Assembly (NCBI GenBank): GCA_006384855.1
Contig: VCJN01003014.1
Span: forward strand, 1 to 64,000
Origin: Tetraselmis striata
Taxonomy: Eukaryota; Chlorophyta; Chlorodendrophyceae; Chlorodendrales; Chlorodendraceae
Length of the DNA stretch: 64,000 bases
Direction of reading: 5' to 3'
In this document: positions 36,139 through 45,881 of the stretch, piece by piece
Position numbering within the stretch: the first letter of the stretch is position 1
Layout of the letters: the number at the start of each line of letters is the position of its first letter
Made by a program: the position numbers and the translations under genes
Notes under the pieces: generated by a model
What the model saw: only the letters and a program-made list of their open reading frames with translations
The model's database searches: none
Told to the model about the DNA's origin: nothing

Positions 36139-36146
36139 GTCGCTAC
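36139..36146. repeat. hAT target-site duplication, right
   Basis: GTCGCTAC immediately outside the right inverted repeat; identical to 31808-31815. Confidence 0.9.
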
Positions 36147-36408
36147 CCTGTACCAGCTTACCCCTGGTACCAGGTAGCGACTAGCGTCTCGAGCTGTAGG
36201 AACCCATTCCTTGAGCTGGACAACCTACCTCGTGCTGTGTAGGGAGATGACGCGTTGACACGGGTGCCAGTACGACGTTGCTGGCGCAATGGCGCATGAT
36301 GCTACGAGGCCGGGCGGGTACCCGTACTCAACCGAGGAAATCGAGATTTCGTCGTCACCGAGATAATAATCAAAATTTCGTCAAAGGGCGGGCGGGGCCT
36401 GTGTGTTC

Positions 36409-36594
36409 TGATCTAAACTAGTTTATGGGGTTTCCATCCTTGACCTAACCGCTTTTCAGCTACAAGTGCTGCGCAGTGGTACGGGAACTAGTAACTGTTG
36501 TTGCGCCCTTGTTGGGTGCAGCACGAGTAGACATAAAAGCAGCCAGAACAGCTGAGCCTGCCATCTTCCAGTTTTCGCTGCGTTCCACGCAGCG
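36409..36594 (+). repeat. A1 split direct repeat
   Basis: 186 bp, identical by eye to 39326-39511. It probably holds the element's promoter, since it precedes the first ORF. It ends in a perfect 7-bp hairpin, CGCTGCG-TTCCA-CGCAGCG (36576-36594). Confidence 0.9.
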
Positions 36595-36708
36595 ATGTAA
36601 AAAACTGTCTCGTAACCCGTTGCGAGCAAGGTCACCCCAGGTTGTTCAAGACCACACCCGGCTCGCCACCCGAGTGTGATATTCTCGTCCGTACGTCCGT
36701 GCGTTACT

Positions 36709-37584
36709 ATGTCAGATGGAGAAGAACCCGTCGCTGAGCCGACGCTGCAGTCGCTGAACGCAGATATGAGGGCCCAGTCTTCATTACTGCGAGAGTTGGC
36801 TACAGCTGTGGCACAATTGACGGCTCGTGATCGCGTTGTTGATGGAGAAGGGGCACATGGCTCCGGCTCAGGGCAGCGCTTCGCGAGACAGCCGACAGGC
36901 AGCGGGGGAGCCGCAGAGCGCCCCGACTTGCTAGAGCTAGCCCAGAGCGGCCGTGTCGGAGCAAAATCCGTGAGTGCCGAGGATGATTACCTCGCGGTGC
37001 CAGAGCTACTGCAGAGAGCAGAGTCTGGTTACGAGGCCGTTCGACCGGTCAGTCGAGTGCCTGGACTTTTCCCTTTGAGCACCGACCTAACGAACGAGTA
37101 CCTCAAGCAGGATGACCGGCGTCTGCCGGCCCAGGAGGAGTACTTGTGGATGTCGTGTTTCGGGGCCCACATGGCCGCCCTTTTCGTGGCGCTCGACGAG
37201 CTACTGCCCTACGTCCCTTCCAGCAACCAGGACTTCACCCCCTACCTCGCGAGAGCCCGGAACCACGCCGAGGCCATCGACAAGGCGTTTCGGTTTCGTT
37301 TGGCCTTCCTACGGAAGCTCAATGAGATCAAGCGTGTGCACGGTGACCAAGGTGTTCTGGATGTGCTGCGAGCTCAGCATTTTCAGCCTGCTTCGGAGCA
37401 CCTGGGTTCCGCGATCTTTGGGGACCTCATGCGGGACTACGAGCGTCGTGTTTTCGAGGCGACCGTTGCCAGCAGCGCCAAGGCGACCGCTACTTCTCGA
37501 GTGGCGGCTGCAGCTGCAGGTCGCGGGCGTGGGCGAGGACGTGGCGGGGGACGTGGACGTGGCCGCGAAGGTGAGCACGAGTGA
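36709..37584 (+). CDS. Gag-like ORF1 of the YR element
   Basis: 291 aa from the first ATG (36709). The first third is acidic and likely disordered, with a short heptad-like segment (SLNADMRAQSSLLRELATAV) that could oligomerise. The middle (about residues 115-260) is a compact helical-looking domain with 'YLKQDDRRLPAQEEYLWMSC' and 'HGDQGVLDVLRAQHFQ', conserved in the decayed copy. The C-terminus is an Arg/Gly repeat (GRGRGRGRGGGRGRGREG) suited to nucleic-acid binding. Position and layout suggest a Gag-like structural protein; no zinc knuckle or known capsid motif is visible. The recombinase frame opens 36 bp downstream. Function is inferred from position. Confidence 0.75.
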   Translation: MSDGEEPVAEPTLQSLNADMRAQSSLLRELATAVAQLTARDRVVDGEGAHGSGSGQRFARQPTGSGGAAERPDLLELAQSGRVGAKSVSAEDDYLAVPELLQRAESGYEAVRPVSRVPGLFPLSTDLTNEYLKQDDRRLPAQEEYLWMSCFGAHMAALFVALDELLPYVPSSNQDFTPYLARARNHAEAIDKAFRFRLAFLRKLNEIKRVHGDQGVLDVLRAQHFQPASEHLGSAIFGDLMRDYERRVFEATVASSAKATATSRVAAAAAGRGRGRGRGGGRGRGREGEHE

Positions 37585-37620
37585 CGGTGTGGGGCGCCGT
37601 TCGTCGGAGCTGCAGGAGCC

Positions 37621-39246
37621 TTGCGAGGCCACCTTTCGGTGACCGCCGCAAGGCGCACCCTTGCAGCTCAACGACGGGATGAGCGCCCTGTGTCAGGACC
37701 TGACCCCCCCACCTTACAGACTTCATTTAGACCTTCCTCGGTGCGGCGCTTCTTACAGCTACAGCCGAGTGCGGCTCAACCATCCGCACACTTGCACATG
37801 GCGGCTCAACCATCCGCCTTTCTTACAACCCCATCTCTGCGTTCGTCGGTTGTTACACTACGAGTTACAACCGGTTCGCAACGACCAAGTTTCGCGCGTG
37901 TACGTTACGCACGGGACAGGCGCTATGAGCGCGAAGGGCGCGCGGGGCGGTCCTCCTACCTGAACCTAGCCCCGCAAACCCGTACTGGAGCTACTGCAAA
38001 CCCGTCCAGCAACTACCGGCCAACCGCCGGGAACCTAACCGCTGCTGCCGAGTACTTTGCGAACAGTAGCCGTCCCGGTGGCACTCTGTCAGTAAAACGA
38101 CGCACTTACGTAATCGACGAGCCCGCAGCTATCGCTCCGTGGGCTGCGTCACTGCGATCCCGACTACAGGACGCGTTCGGCTCAGACGAGCTAGGCCAGC
38201 GGACGCTCGACCTGCTCTCCAGCTCCCTCAGCGCTCAGACCCTCAAGAGCTACGCCGGCAGGTTGGCTCAGTTCGCTGAGTTCTGCCACGACTCCGAGAA
38301 CATCAGCCCGCTAGAGGCGACTACTGCTACTGTTGTTCGGTACGTTGCCTGGATCGGGGAGCGAGGGCATATCGCAGCTAAGTCGCTGCAGCCCTATCTG
38401 TCTGCCATCAACACCTTCTTCGAGCTGCACAACCTCGTCCCGATCGCCAAGGACAGCCTACACCTCACTTCGGCAAGACGTGGGTTAATGTTACGTCAGC
38501 GTCGACTGGACGCTGCCCCTTTGCGTGTCCCTCTGCCTGCGGATGTAGCTTACCGCTTCGTCTCAAAGGCCGAGCTAATTGTGTCTGCTCCTTACCCAGA
38601 GTCCCACCTCGACTACCGAGCCCTCTTGGCCTCGGTTGTCAACTTCCTGTTCTTTGCCAGGGGCCTTACTGGCGTCTCCTGTCGAGTGCAAGATGTGCAT
38701 GTCGACACCTACAACATCACCTTGCAGATCTACCGCGAGAAGGGTCGCGCCGGCCGGCGGGGACCTGACGACCTGCGCGTACTTCTCCTTCCAGTGTCCG
38801 AGCACCCTCGAGTGGCACGTCTCTTGCGCTACTTCATCGACAACGTCCAGTCTGTCCCCCTGGTTACTGTTGGCTTGGCTACCTCCAACTTCTGGGCTGT
38901 CAATGTGGCTGAGCAGTCGAAACCTTGGACTGCTACTACGATGTCAGACTGGTTGTCTACAGCAGTCAACCTAGTCAACGCTGCCCCCCCTGCTGGCACT
39001 TCCTGGACTTCACACAGTCTACGCAAGGGCGCAGCCTCTGCAGCAAACGCCATTGGAGCGCCACTGTCCCACATCCGCTACCAGGGCGGTTGGGCCACTA
39101 ACTCTGATGTCGTTCTGGACTACATCGACCCCAACGTTCTTCCTTCTCCTGGCGCGTGGTTCTTCTTTGGACACATCGCCCCTCTACGCCACTTCCAAGT
39201 CCAACAGGACTCCGCAGCGGTGGCCTTCCCAGTGCCTCCTTCATGA
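37621..39246 (+). CDS. tyrosine recombinase (YR), ORF2
   Basis: Open frame of 541 codons; its first ATG is at 37798, giving 482 aa. Expression from there, or by splicing or readthrough from ORF1, is possible. An N-terminal SAM-like DNA-binding region ('QTLKSYAGRLAQFAEFCHD') is followed by the catalytic domain. All active-site residues are visible (numbered from 37621): Arg347 in 'FFARGLTGVS', Lys374 in 'IYREKGRAG', His465 and Arg468 in 'SHSLRKGAASAANAIG', Trp491 in 'GGWATNSD' and the nucleophile Tyr501 in 'LDYIDPN'. It would integrate a circular DNA copy of the element through the split repeats. Its decayed copy at 16.6-18.3 kb has lost the Trp. Closest to DIRS-type YRs by context; a Crypton-type assignment is less likely because Cryptons lack split repeats. 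Confidence 0.92.
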   Translation: MRGHLSVTAARRTLAAQRRDERPVSGPDPPTLQTSFRPSSVRRFLQLQPSAAQPSAHLHMAAQPSAFLTTPSLRSSVVTLRVTTGSQRPSFARVRYARDRRYEREGRAGRSSYLNLAPQTRTGATANPSSNYRPTAGNLTAAAEYFANSSRPGGTLSVKRRTYVIDEPAAIAPWAASLRSRLQDAFGSDELGQRTLDLLSSSLSAQTLKSYAGRLAQFAEFCHDSENISPLEATTATVVRYVAWIGERGHIAAKSLQPYLSAINTFFELHNLVPIAKDSLHLTSARRGLMLRQRRLDAAPLRVPLPADVAYRFVSKAELIVSAPYPESHLDYRALLASVVNFLFFARGLTGVSCRVQDVHVDTYNITLQIYREKGRAGRRGPDDLRVLLLPVSEHPRVARLLRYFIDNVQSVPLVTVGLATSNFWAVNVAEQSKPWTATTMSDWLSTAVNLVNAAPPAGTSWTSHSLRKGAASAANAIGAPLSHIRYQGGWATNSDVVLDYIDPNVLPSPGAWFFFGHIAPLRHFQVQQDSAAVAFPVPPS

Positions 39247-39300
39247 CTTGGCGCTACCCCTTCTCCGTCAATCCACCGCTCTCTCCGTTCGCTCAAGACT

Positions 39301-39327
39301 GGCAAAACCAGACTCAACTTTGAAATG
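39301..39327 (+). repeat. B1 split direct repeat
   Basis: 27 bp ending AACTTTGAAATG, identical to 39606-39632 (B2), and overlapping the first two bases of A2. Confidence 0.88.
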
Positions 39328-39511
39328 ATCTAAACTAGTTTATGGGGTTTCCATCCTTGACCTAACCGCTTTTCAGCTACAAGTGCTGCGCAGTGGTACG
39401 GGAACTAGTAACTGTTGTTGCGCCCTTGTTGGGTGCAGCACGAGTAGACATAAAAGCAGCCAGAACAGCTGAGCCTGCCATCTTCCAGTTTTCGCTGCGT
39501 TCCACGCAGCG
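39326..39511 (+). repeat. A2 split direct repeat
   Basis: Second copy of the 186-bp A repeat, directly joined to B1 as expected for split-repeat elements in which the B1A2 junction mirrors a circle junction. Confidence 0.9.
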
Positions 39512-39605
39512 CCCCCCCTGACTCCGTTTTCCCTCCACGCTTTTCGCTAAACCTTCCTGCCAATTTCGGCTCTTGACCGTGTAAAACAGCCTGCGCGACC
39601 TTTTT

Positions 39606-39632
39606 GGCAAAACCAGACTCAACTTTGAAATG
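39606..39632 (+). repeat. B2 split direct repeat and right end of the element
   Basis: 27 bp identical to B1. The same sequence closes the decayed copy (reverse complement at about 16018-16040), which fixes the right boundary. Confidence 0.85.
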
Positions 39633-40297
39633 CCGAAAAGGTGGATTAGTTTTACAGCATTTTCTTGGGCAGGCGCGCAACCCCGTCGCTCGGCAACTCG
39701 CAAGGACATAAAGCACGAAGTGAGGGAGGATGGGAAGGATGCGGCCCGCCACCTGGTTGACGGGGCGCAAGTGGAGGTTGGGGACAGCAGAGACCACGCC
39801 TGCCACTACACACTGAGCAGGTGACAGGCATACAAAACCTGCTGGGCAGATTCTGATAGCTGAAGAGAAAGTGAATGTGGAGGGTGCGATTGTTAGAGGG
39901 CAGACCCGCTTTAATCACCTGTTTCAGGGCCGGGTGCTTGTGCAGAGCGCATGTGCAATATTTACAAGGGAAACTAAAGTCTCACTGAAGACTGATGTGG
40001 TTCTTTTGTTTCGAATTGGGGTTAAGCCCAAAAAGAAAAAGAAACTCCCGTATAAACAAGTCTGACATGCTGGTTATCTGCCTTTCCGAAAGAAAAGGCT
40101 GGGCTAGGATATGCATAGGTCATACGTTCTTTTGCCTGATGAGGCTGCATGAATACCGAGTCATCCCTGCAACTATAAACGTGCCAGATAGATTGTGCAT
40201 CCTAATGCACGTCACTGCCGTTGGACACCAGGCACAGGGTGGAAGATCAGGCAAGTTGCCGTGCTGTAGACTTGCTAGTGCAGCAAGGCTCCGGCTG
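39633..40297. other. 3' flank of PC-esterase paralog 2
   Basis: No coding feature recognised; likely contains the 3' UTR of the minus-strand gene that ends at 40298. Confidence 0.4.
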
Positions 40298-42296
40298 TCA
40301 TATCTCCGAGTTGTGCACGGGAAACGGTCGCCTCACAGGGCGGCTGCGCAATCTACTGCGCCGCAAAGCTTCTGGTGCTGTGTACTCCGTGGGGAAGTCA
40401 TCAGAGCTGGGTTCTGTCGGCATTGGGGTAGGCCGCGCACTGTCCGATGAGCCCACATACTCGTCCATGACATCATCCGTCTCCAGCAAGTCGGCGTCAC
40501 TAGTGTTGCCCAAACCTTGCATTTCCTCCGCTGTGAACCACCCCGCGGCTCCCCTGTTCTCCCTGAGAGTAAGCTCCACCTCTGGATATTCCCACACCAG
40601 GTCTGCTGCCTCGGGCGGAACCGGCACCCGGAGCTCATCTTCGTGCTTGAGCGCCGCCGTCAGGAAGTTGAAGAACATCACAGACCACAGCTCGTACACG
40701 CCGCCGTAGCCGGGGCAGTAGTGCGTGCAGTCCGCAATGGGTGTCTGGCCAAGTGTCTGGGGGTGCTTGGCCGGAAGCATGGCTGTCAGGTTCCAGATCC
40801 GCAGGATTGGCATGGGCAGGTTGTAGCGATCAAATGTCTCGACCCCCTGCTCCATCAGCACACGGTTGCGCCAGTCGTAGCGCCGCATCTCCTGGTAGGG
40901 GTACTTGGTGCAACGAAATTGCTTGATGTCGACGTGCCGCAGAGTGCGACCGTTGTGCTCTGGGTAGTTGGGGCCATTCTCACCCCAGAAGTGCTGAGGG
41001 CTGGTGTCTCGCCACAGCCACAGCGCGTGGCGGCGGCCCTGCCGCGCCTGGTAGGAGAGCATCTTGGACAGGTCCAGCAGGGTTGAGGCCAAGTCCGGCT
41101 TGTGGTTGTGGTGCAACCCCACGTTGGCAAACACGATGTCGCTCTCCCGGAGATCGTTGTAGAAGACCACGTTCCCGCGGTCAACTGTGTGCTTGTCATT
41201 GCGCACAAAGCAGATCTTGGTGTTTCCAGGATACTCCATGCAGTGCCGGTTCCAGTCCGCAATGCCAGCCTGCGGGGTTAAATTAATCATTAGCCACAGA
41301 TGCACATGGGTATCATGCCGGACAGGTTCAAATCCTGACGCGTGTCTACCTGCATGTGTAGCTACAATTTCCAACCATGATAGCCATCATTCTAAATACG
41401 ATGGCATTCACACTACTGCGAAACCGGCTAATGTGGTGCTGCTAAACGCTTGTGTATTCCGATGGGGCAGAATCCAAGACGCGTGCATCACCAGCTTATG
41501 AACGAAGCCATGCTGATCAGGTTGAGCTTATTGTGCTTGCTTACACCAAGATGCAAGGGGAGCACTGAGAGACACCAGGACAAAGACAGGCAATATGTTG
41601 ATGCAGGGAAACGTGGGCGAACAATACCTTAAAACAACTCTCGCTCAGCCGCAGTCCTTTGTACTTGTCTCGAGAGTCGAAGAAATCCTTGCAGCCGCCC
41701 CGTTCAATCTTGCCGTAGTGTGTCTTCTTCGTGACGGTGGCCTCGCCGACGGCGAAAGGCTCGAGCCGAGCGGTGAAGTAGCTGAAAAACTGTCGCTGCG
41801 TGGAGTCGCCCCAAATGATCAGCCGCCGGCCGCGAATCATCCGCAGGAAACCCTCTGGATCGAGAGGTTCCAACAGGCACCCCTCCGGCCGCAGCTCCAG
41901 CATCTGCTGATCGCGCGCTTTGCAATAATCGTTGGTGTACGGCATGTAAAACGAGCGAATGTTCTTCGCTTCGCGACTGATTTCTACCGCAGCAAATTCG
42001 TCGCTGCTGCCGTCGTCGGGCTTGACGGCCCGGACCTCGCTGCGGATCTCGGTTCTCAGACTGGCCACGGAATCATAGCACCGTTTGGCTTCCTCAACGG
42101 ACGTCACCGACAGGCCAGTGACCTCGCCAGACGCCCCCCGCACGAGCAGCAGGAGCTGCGTAACAAAAACAGCCACATATAGTATGGGTTCGCGTCGCCG
42201 ACCCGACACGCCGGCCGCCCGCATGACGCCCCGCTCGCGCTTGGGAACCGGCGGCGTGGCCGGTGACGAAACTGCTCCATGACAGACGACCTGCAT
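40298..42296 (-). CDS. PC-esterase / TBL-like protein, paralog 2
   Basis: 546 aa in two exons: 42296-41628 and 41269-40298, intron 358 bp, phase 0, at the same site as in paralog 1 (after C-F-E/K). N-terminal membrane anchor ILYVAVFVTQLLLLV. Ser motif in 'RRLIIWGDSTQRQFFSYF', then 'LWLWRDTSPQHF' and the D-x-x-H motif in 'ADCTHYCPGYGGVYELWSV'. The C-terminal tail differs from paralog 1, being Ser/Thr/Pro- and Arg-rich. The family is known for O-acetyltransferase or esterase activity on polysaccharides in the Golgi; the substrate here is unknown. The pair most likely arose by tandem duplication and was later pushed apart by the hAT and YR insertions. Confidence 0.87.
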
Positions 42297-43270
42297 CCTG
42301 AATCCTCCGCGTGCCCTGCCTGTCCCAGTGCCCCACAGGCCTGGCTGGGCTGACCAGGGAAGGGCGGCGGGCGCGGTGGTACGTCGACGCGCAAGAAGCT
42401 ACAGCGAAGTCAACTTTTAGGGCCCGCGCGCCGAGGTGCGCCGCCCAACAACCCTGCGAGCGTCGACGAGGTTGCACCGTGGCTGAGGCAAGCCTCGGCA
42501 ATATGGCTATATTTGGGCAGGCCACCCGTGCAGGACCCCTAGCACGATACTGGTGTACGGATGCTTTGTGGGTTGTACCCGCCCTCTGCGACCGCTACTG
42601 GGCGAGGTGACACGGATGACTGATGCGCCCCCACAACCGGACGGCGACTGATGCGGTCAGGTGGGGTGCGCGACGACCCCGCGCGCGGGCGCCGGCCGCC
42701 CGCGCGCGGCGGCGCCCGGCTGCTGCTACCGGTACGGATATGAGTACAGGGTAGCGTAGTTCGGGTAGCAGTATACTACCGCGCGCGGCACGGTACCTGG
42801 TTAGATATAATACATTACTGCTGAGGATGCGGGGAGTAGTATATGAAGCAGGTGCGGCAGCCGGCGGACCGTGCAATAAACTGCTGCTGTCTTTGTATTT
42901 ATATAAACGTAGGTTCGTGATTTCAATACAATGGTTCCTTTGCACGGACCTTTGGTAGCGACTACCGGGTACTCGTCGTATTGGTATAGATAGTACGGGT
43001 ACTGGTAACGCGCCGATATCGCCTTCTGCTGCTAGCTCATGTAAGTACACTGGTAACGCGCCGCGCCCTTCATGATAGTCGCAATATACTGCAGGTACTG
43101 ATGGTGCAGATATATACAGGTACCGCAATCGATGATGCCTGAAATCCTACGTTGCAGTCGCGGCGGCTACGCGACCGGAGCGCGGTCAGTTCGTCATCAT
43201 TGTGCGCGCGGCTGTGGCAGCAGGGATGAGCTCGCCAGGTACCGGCGCTATCTGGACGATACAGCAGTAA
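42297..43270. other. non-coding, rich in GTAC/CGGTAC-type short repeats
   Basis: From about 42600 on, short degenerate motifs such as GTACGGGTAC and TAGCGACTAC recur on both strands. No gene is recognised. The first 300 bp probably contain the promoter of PC-esterase paralog 2. Confidence 0.4.
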
Positions 43271-43449
43271 TACTGGTGTGAATTACAAAAAGGGCAGTTC
43301 CCCAGAATTAGCAGTAATACTGGTAGCGAACGGATATTCATATTTAATCCTTCGCGACTATAATAAATTTGAGGATTAGTCGCTACCAGTAATCGCCATG
43401 TTGATTTTCTAATTCTGGGGAACTGTCCTTTTTGTAATTCACACCAGTA
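43271..43449. mobile_element. 175-bp MITE with 39-bp terminal inverted repeats
   Basis: Element 43273-43447. Ends CTGGTGTGAATTAC... at 43273-43311 and the inverse at 43409-43447; the two arms differ at only one or two bases over 39 bp. It is flanked by TA on both sides (43271-43272, 43448-43449). The interior is about 97 bp with no coding capacity. TA target and length fit a Tc1/mariner-related MITE. Confidence 0.88.
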
Positions 43450-43999
43450 ATCGCCACCCGGCGGCGAGTGATGCAACTAGTGGCTACGAGTATTCGATAC
43501 CAGTACGACTTATTCGGCGACAACGGTCATTTTCATCTTTGCCATAGGATACAGGTACGGATGTATACATATAAAATATTGGAATACATAATATAGCGCT
43601 AGTCTCTACCAATTATAAGGAACAGGGCAACCATGAACCAAAAGACCAGAGGACGGGGCTACGGGCTACGGCGAATGGGGCTACGGCTCGTACCAGGGCC
43701 CGTACCGTTCGGTCTGACAGCAGGGTACAGGGTACCGCCACTATTTGTCGTATAGTATCTATCAGGATTACCCGTAGGCGGTCGGCGGTTGTTAGTTATG
43801 TTGTGCTGACTGGTCGCTAGTTCGCTACATCACAAGTACCTGCTGAGTACGGGTACTGCTGAGCTGTATCACATAAGCAAGACGCGTGATGGCTTCAGCC
43901 TGGAGGCTGTAGAAAACTACGGATCATCAGTGTCTAGCTACATAGTAGCTGCCAGGTGACTACCGCCGTAAAATACTACTCTCGAGCATAGTAGCTGAT
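43450..43999. other. non-coding
   Basis: Short GGTAC- and CTAC-rich motifs; no gene recognised. Confidence 0.35.
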
Positions 44000-44268
44000 A
44001 CGTAAAATTTTGGTACATCCCTTGTCCGCTCGGTAGAGCGGTCGTCTCGTATGCGAGAAACCCGGGTTCGACTCCTGGCCGATGTATTATCGGCAATATC
44101 GGCCCCCCGGTTGATGCATTAGCCCTTCGGGGTTAGAACGAGGCAATGGTCTACTGGCTATGCCAGACCTATGAGATACAACTGCAGTTGACGCACGGGG
44201 TCAAGTGCTGGGGCGGCCTCGGCCGATGTCCCGGGGCGAACTTCACATTACTTTTACGTAAAATTTTG
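44000..44268 (+). mobile_element. SINE copy 4, best preserved, with 13-bp target duplication
   Basis: SINE at 44013-44255 (243 bp) between exact 13-bp duplications ACGTAAAATTTTG (44000-44012 and 44256-44268). The head has a Pol III A-box (CCGCTCGGTAGAGCGG) and a perfect B-box (GGGTTCGACTCC), as in tRNA. The body carries a second B-box-like 'CGGGGTTAGAACGAGG' and ends in TTTAC units in place of poly(A). The long target duplication indicates LINE-assisted retroposition. A real tRNA is ruled out by the lack of a pairing anticodon arm and acceptor stem. Confidence 0.92.
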
Positions 44269-44606
44269 ATATCATAAGTTTGTATACACACATAGCGCTA
44301 GTCGCTATGTACGGATTTTTTCTGTGTGGATTTCTTGAATGTTGCATCTAGCTCATGTATTAATCATATATCATAACATCGGTCGCTATAAGGATTAGTC
44401 GCTATGTAATACAGTGAACTTTTACATCGGTCGATATATATATGTGGGCGTTGTCTAGGGCCCTTTCCGGTGATTTCCTGATCGCCTATTGCAGCTAGCT
44501 AGCCCATGTGTAAATGTAGTCCCTGTATCATTTTAAGTCTTGAGTTTATTCCAGCTGGCTGTCATCAGGTGAGGGTGCCAGCCCAGGATGATCCGGTGAA
44601 GAGGAA
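44269..44606. other. non-coding
   Basis: Two copies of the dispersed motif TAGTCGCTAT (near 44299 and 44395). Nothing else recognised. Confidence 0.35.
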
Positions 44607-45881
44607 TACACCCCTCCACATAAGTCCGGGTTTTGCATTTTCGATCGCAAAGCGCATGCATGGGCGAGGATAACGCTGGCTGCATGTGCATACATGCTAA
44701 CTACAGTGGGAATAGTTCGGGCGAACGCCTATTGTGCGCTTTATACCCACCCGCGCGACAACACGACCATTTGTGGGCGCCCTTTCAAAAACGCGAAATC
44801 ATTGCATGATGCGTTGGCGTCAGAAAGTTGTGGGTTGCGCCAACCGTCCAAACCTATGGAAATTGCGGCACTCGTCGCACCAAACTCGGTGGATACGGCC
44901 CTTGGCATAAATTGCACACACCGTGCGTGTAGGCCACTGAAAGCATGTCGCTATAGGCACGACGTGACACCCCAACGACAAGTTGGCCACTGTGGGGAGC
45001 AGTTTTGGGGTGAAAATGCCGTTGTTTCTGAGGCGAACGCACGTAGGAGAAGCGCTCGATGGCCCCCTTGGTGTAGGGCAATGCTCTACTATTGGGGCGC
45101 ATGGTGGAATAATGCCAGTTGCACCGTTTCGTGGGCGGGGTGGCGCGGTAGGGGCGTGGAATTTGATTAATATGAAAAGTGTTGGTGGTCCGTGGTCATC
45201 CAAATACATAACTCTCTCGCGCAACTGAGTATGGGGCTTAGACACGCACATGGCGCAAAGCCACGAGCCCGATATGGGTGGGTACATGAGGCAGTGAGGG
45301 GCAACTTGGATGATCATCTTTGGGGATTTTTCCGGGGACCCAAAAATCGATATTTGATTTTGGAAGATTGTTTTCGACGCAGATTTGAATGAGGAATCGC
45401 GTGGTATTTTTAAAAAGTTTTTCTGAGCAGACCATGAGAAGTTATAGCGTTTTAAAGCCAAGGGGGTGTTGCTGCGCGTGGCCGACACTGATGCCATGCC
45501 AGTATCGCAACGCGACATGTACTGGCCGCCGCCCACACGGCTGCACCCCAACCAAATGCACCCGAGCCCCTCGCCAATGTGTTTCCTCACGCGTTCATGG
45601 CCATCCCGCCGTTTGGTTGTCTATTCACGCGCGTCGGCGTGTGCGTGATACCGACCCCGGTTTTGGTGCAGTTGCAGGCGACGCCCATCCACGCACCAAG
45701 TGCAGCGTGATTCCCTAGTCAAAGGTCTTTAAGCTTCGGTTTGAGCCACTCGTCATGCAGGTTTTATAAAACCCTCTGAGACTCCAGGGTTTCATCTCAT
45801 ATGCCCTACGTTGAGGTACCCTAGACTTCTGAAGTCTTGAGACTGCCGAAAAGGGACCCCAAACTTATGTGCTGGGGTGTA
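44607..45881 (-). mobile_element. TA-flanked TIR DNA transposon, copy 2 (inverted relative to copy 1)
   Basis: Element 44609-45879 (1271 bp), flanked by TA (44607-44608, 45880-45881). Its left end CACCCCTCCACATAAGT equals the right end of copy 1; its right end has CACCCCAGCACATAAGT (reversed). It carries a 256-codon open frame on its minus strand (45590-44820), part of which is also open in copy 1. That frame has Cys-rich segments (CHVVP..., VWCDEC) but no transposase motif I recognise. About 73 bp shorter than copy 1, so internal deletions occurred. Confidence 0.8.

Larger units (their letters stand above)
36409..39632 (+). mobile_element. intact tyrosine-recombinase element with split direct repeats, no reverse transcriptase
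   Basis: A 3224-bp element with the order A1 (36409-36594) - Gag-like ORF - YR ORF - B1 (39301-39327) A2 (39326-39511) - B2 (39606-39632). A1 and A2 (186 bp) look identical, as do B1 and B2 (27 bp). Split direct repeats with a tyrosine recombinase are the hallmark of DIRS-order PAT/Kangaroo/Ngaro elements, but those also encode RT and RNase H, and there is no room for them here: the two ORFs fill the interior. Both ORFs are uninterrupted. A decayed copy has the same layout, so RT absence is a property of the family and not a one-off deletion. Confidence 0.88.

Noticed and set aside
36409..39632. Crypton transposon (YR, no RT)
   Set aside because: Cryptons lack split direct repeats and a Gag-like ORF; the A1-B1A2-B2 order points to DIRS/PAT-type ancestry.
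44027..44095. Possible tRNA gene (A-box and B-box with GGGTTCGACTCC)
   Set aside because: No acceptor stem or properly pairing anticodon arm; it is the head of a multi-copy 243-bp element with a 13-bp target duplication, so it is a SINE.
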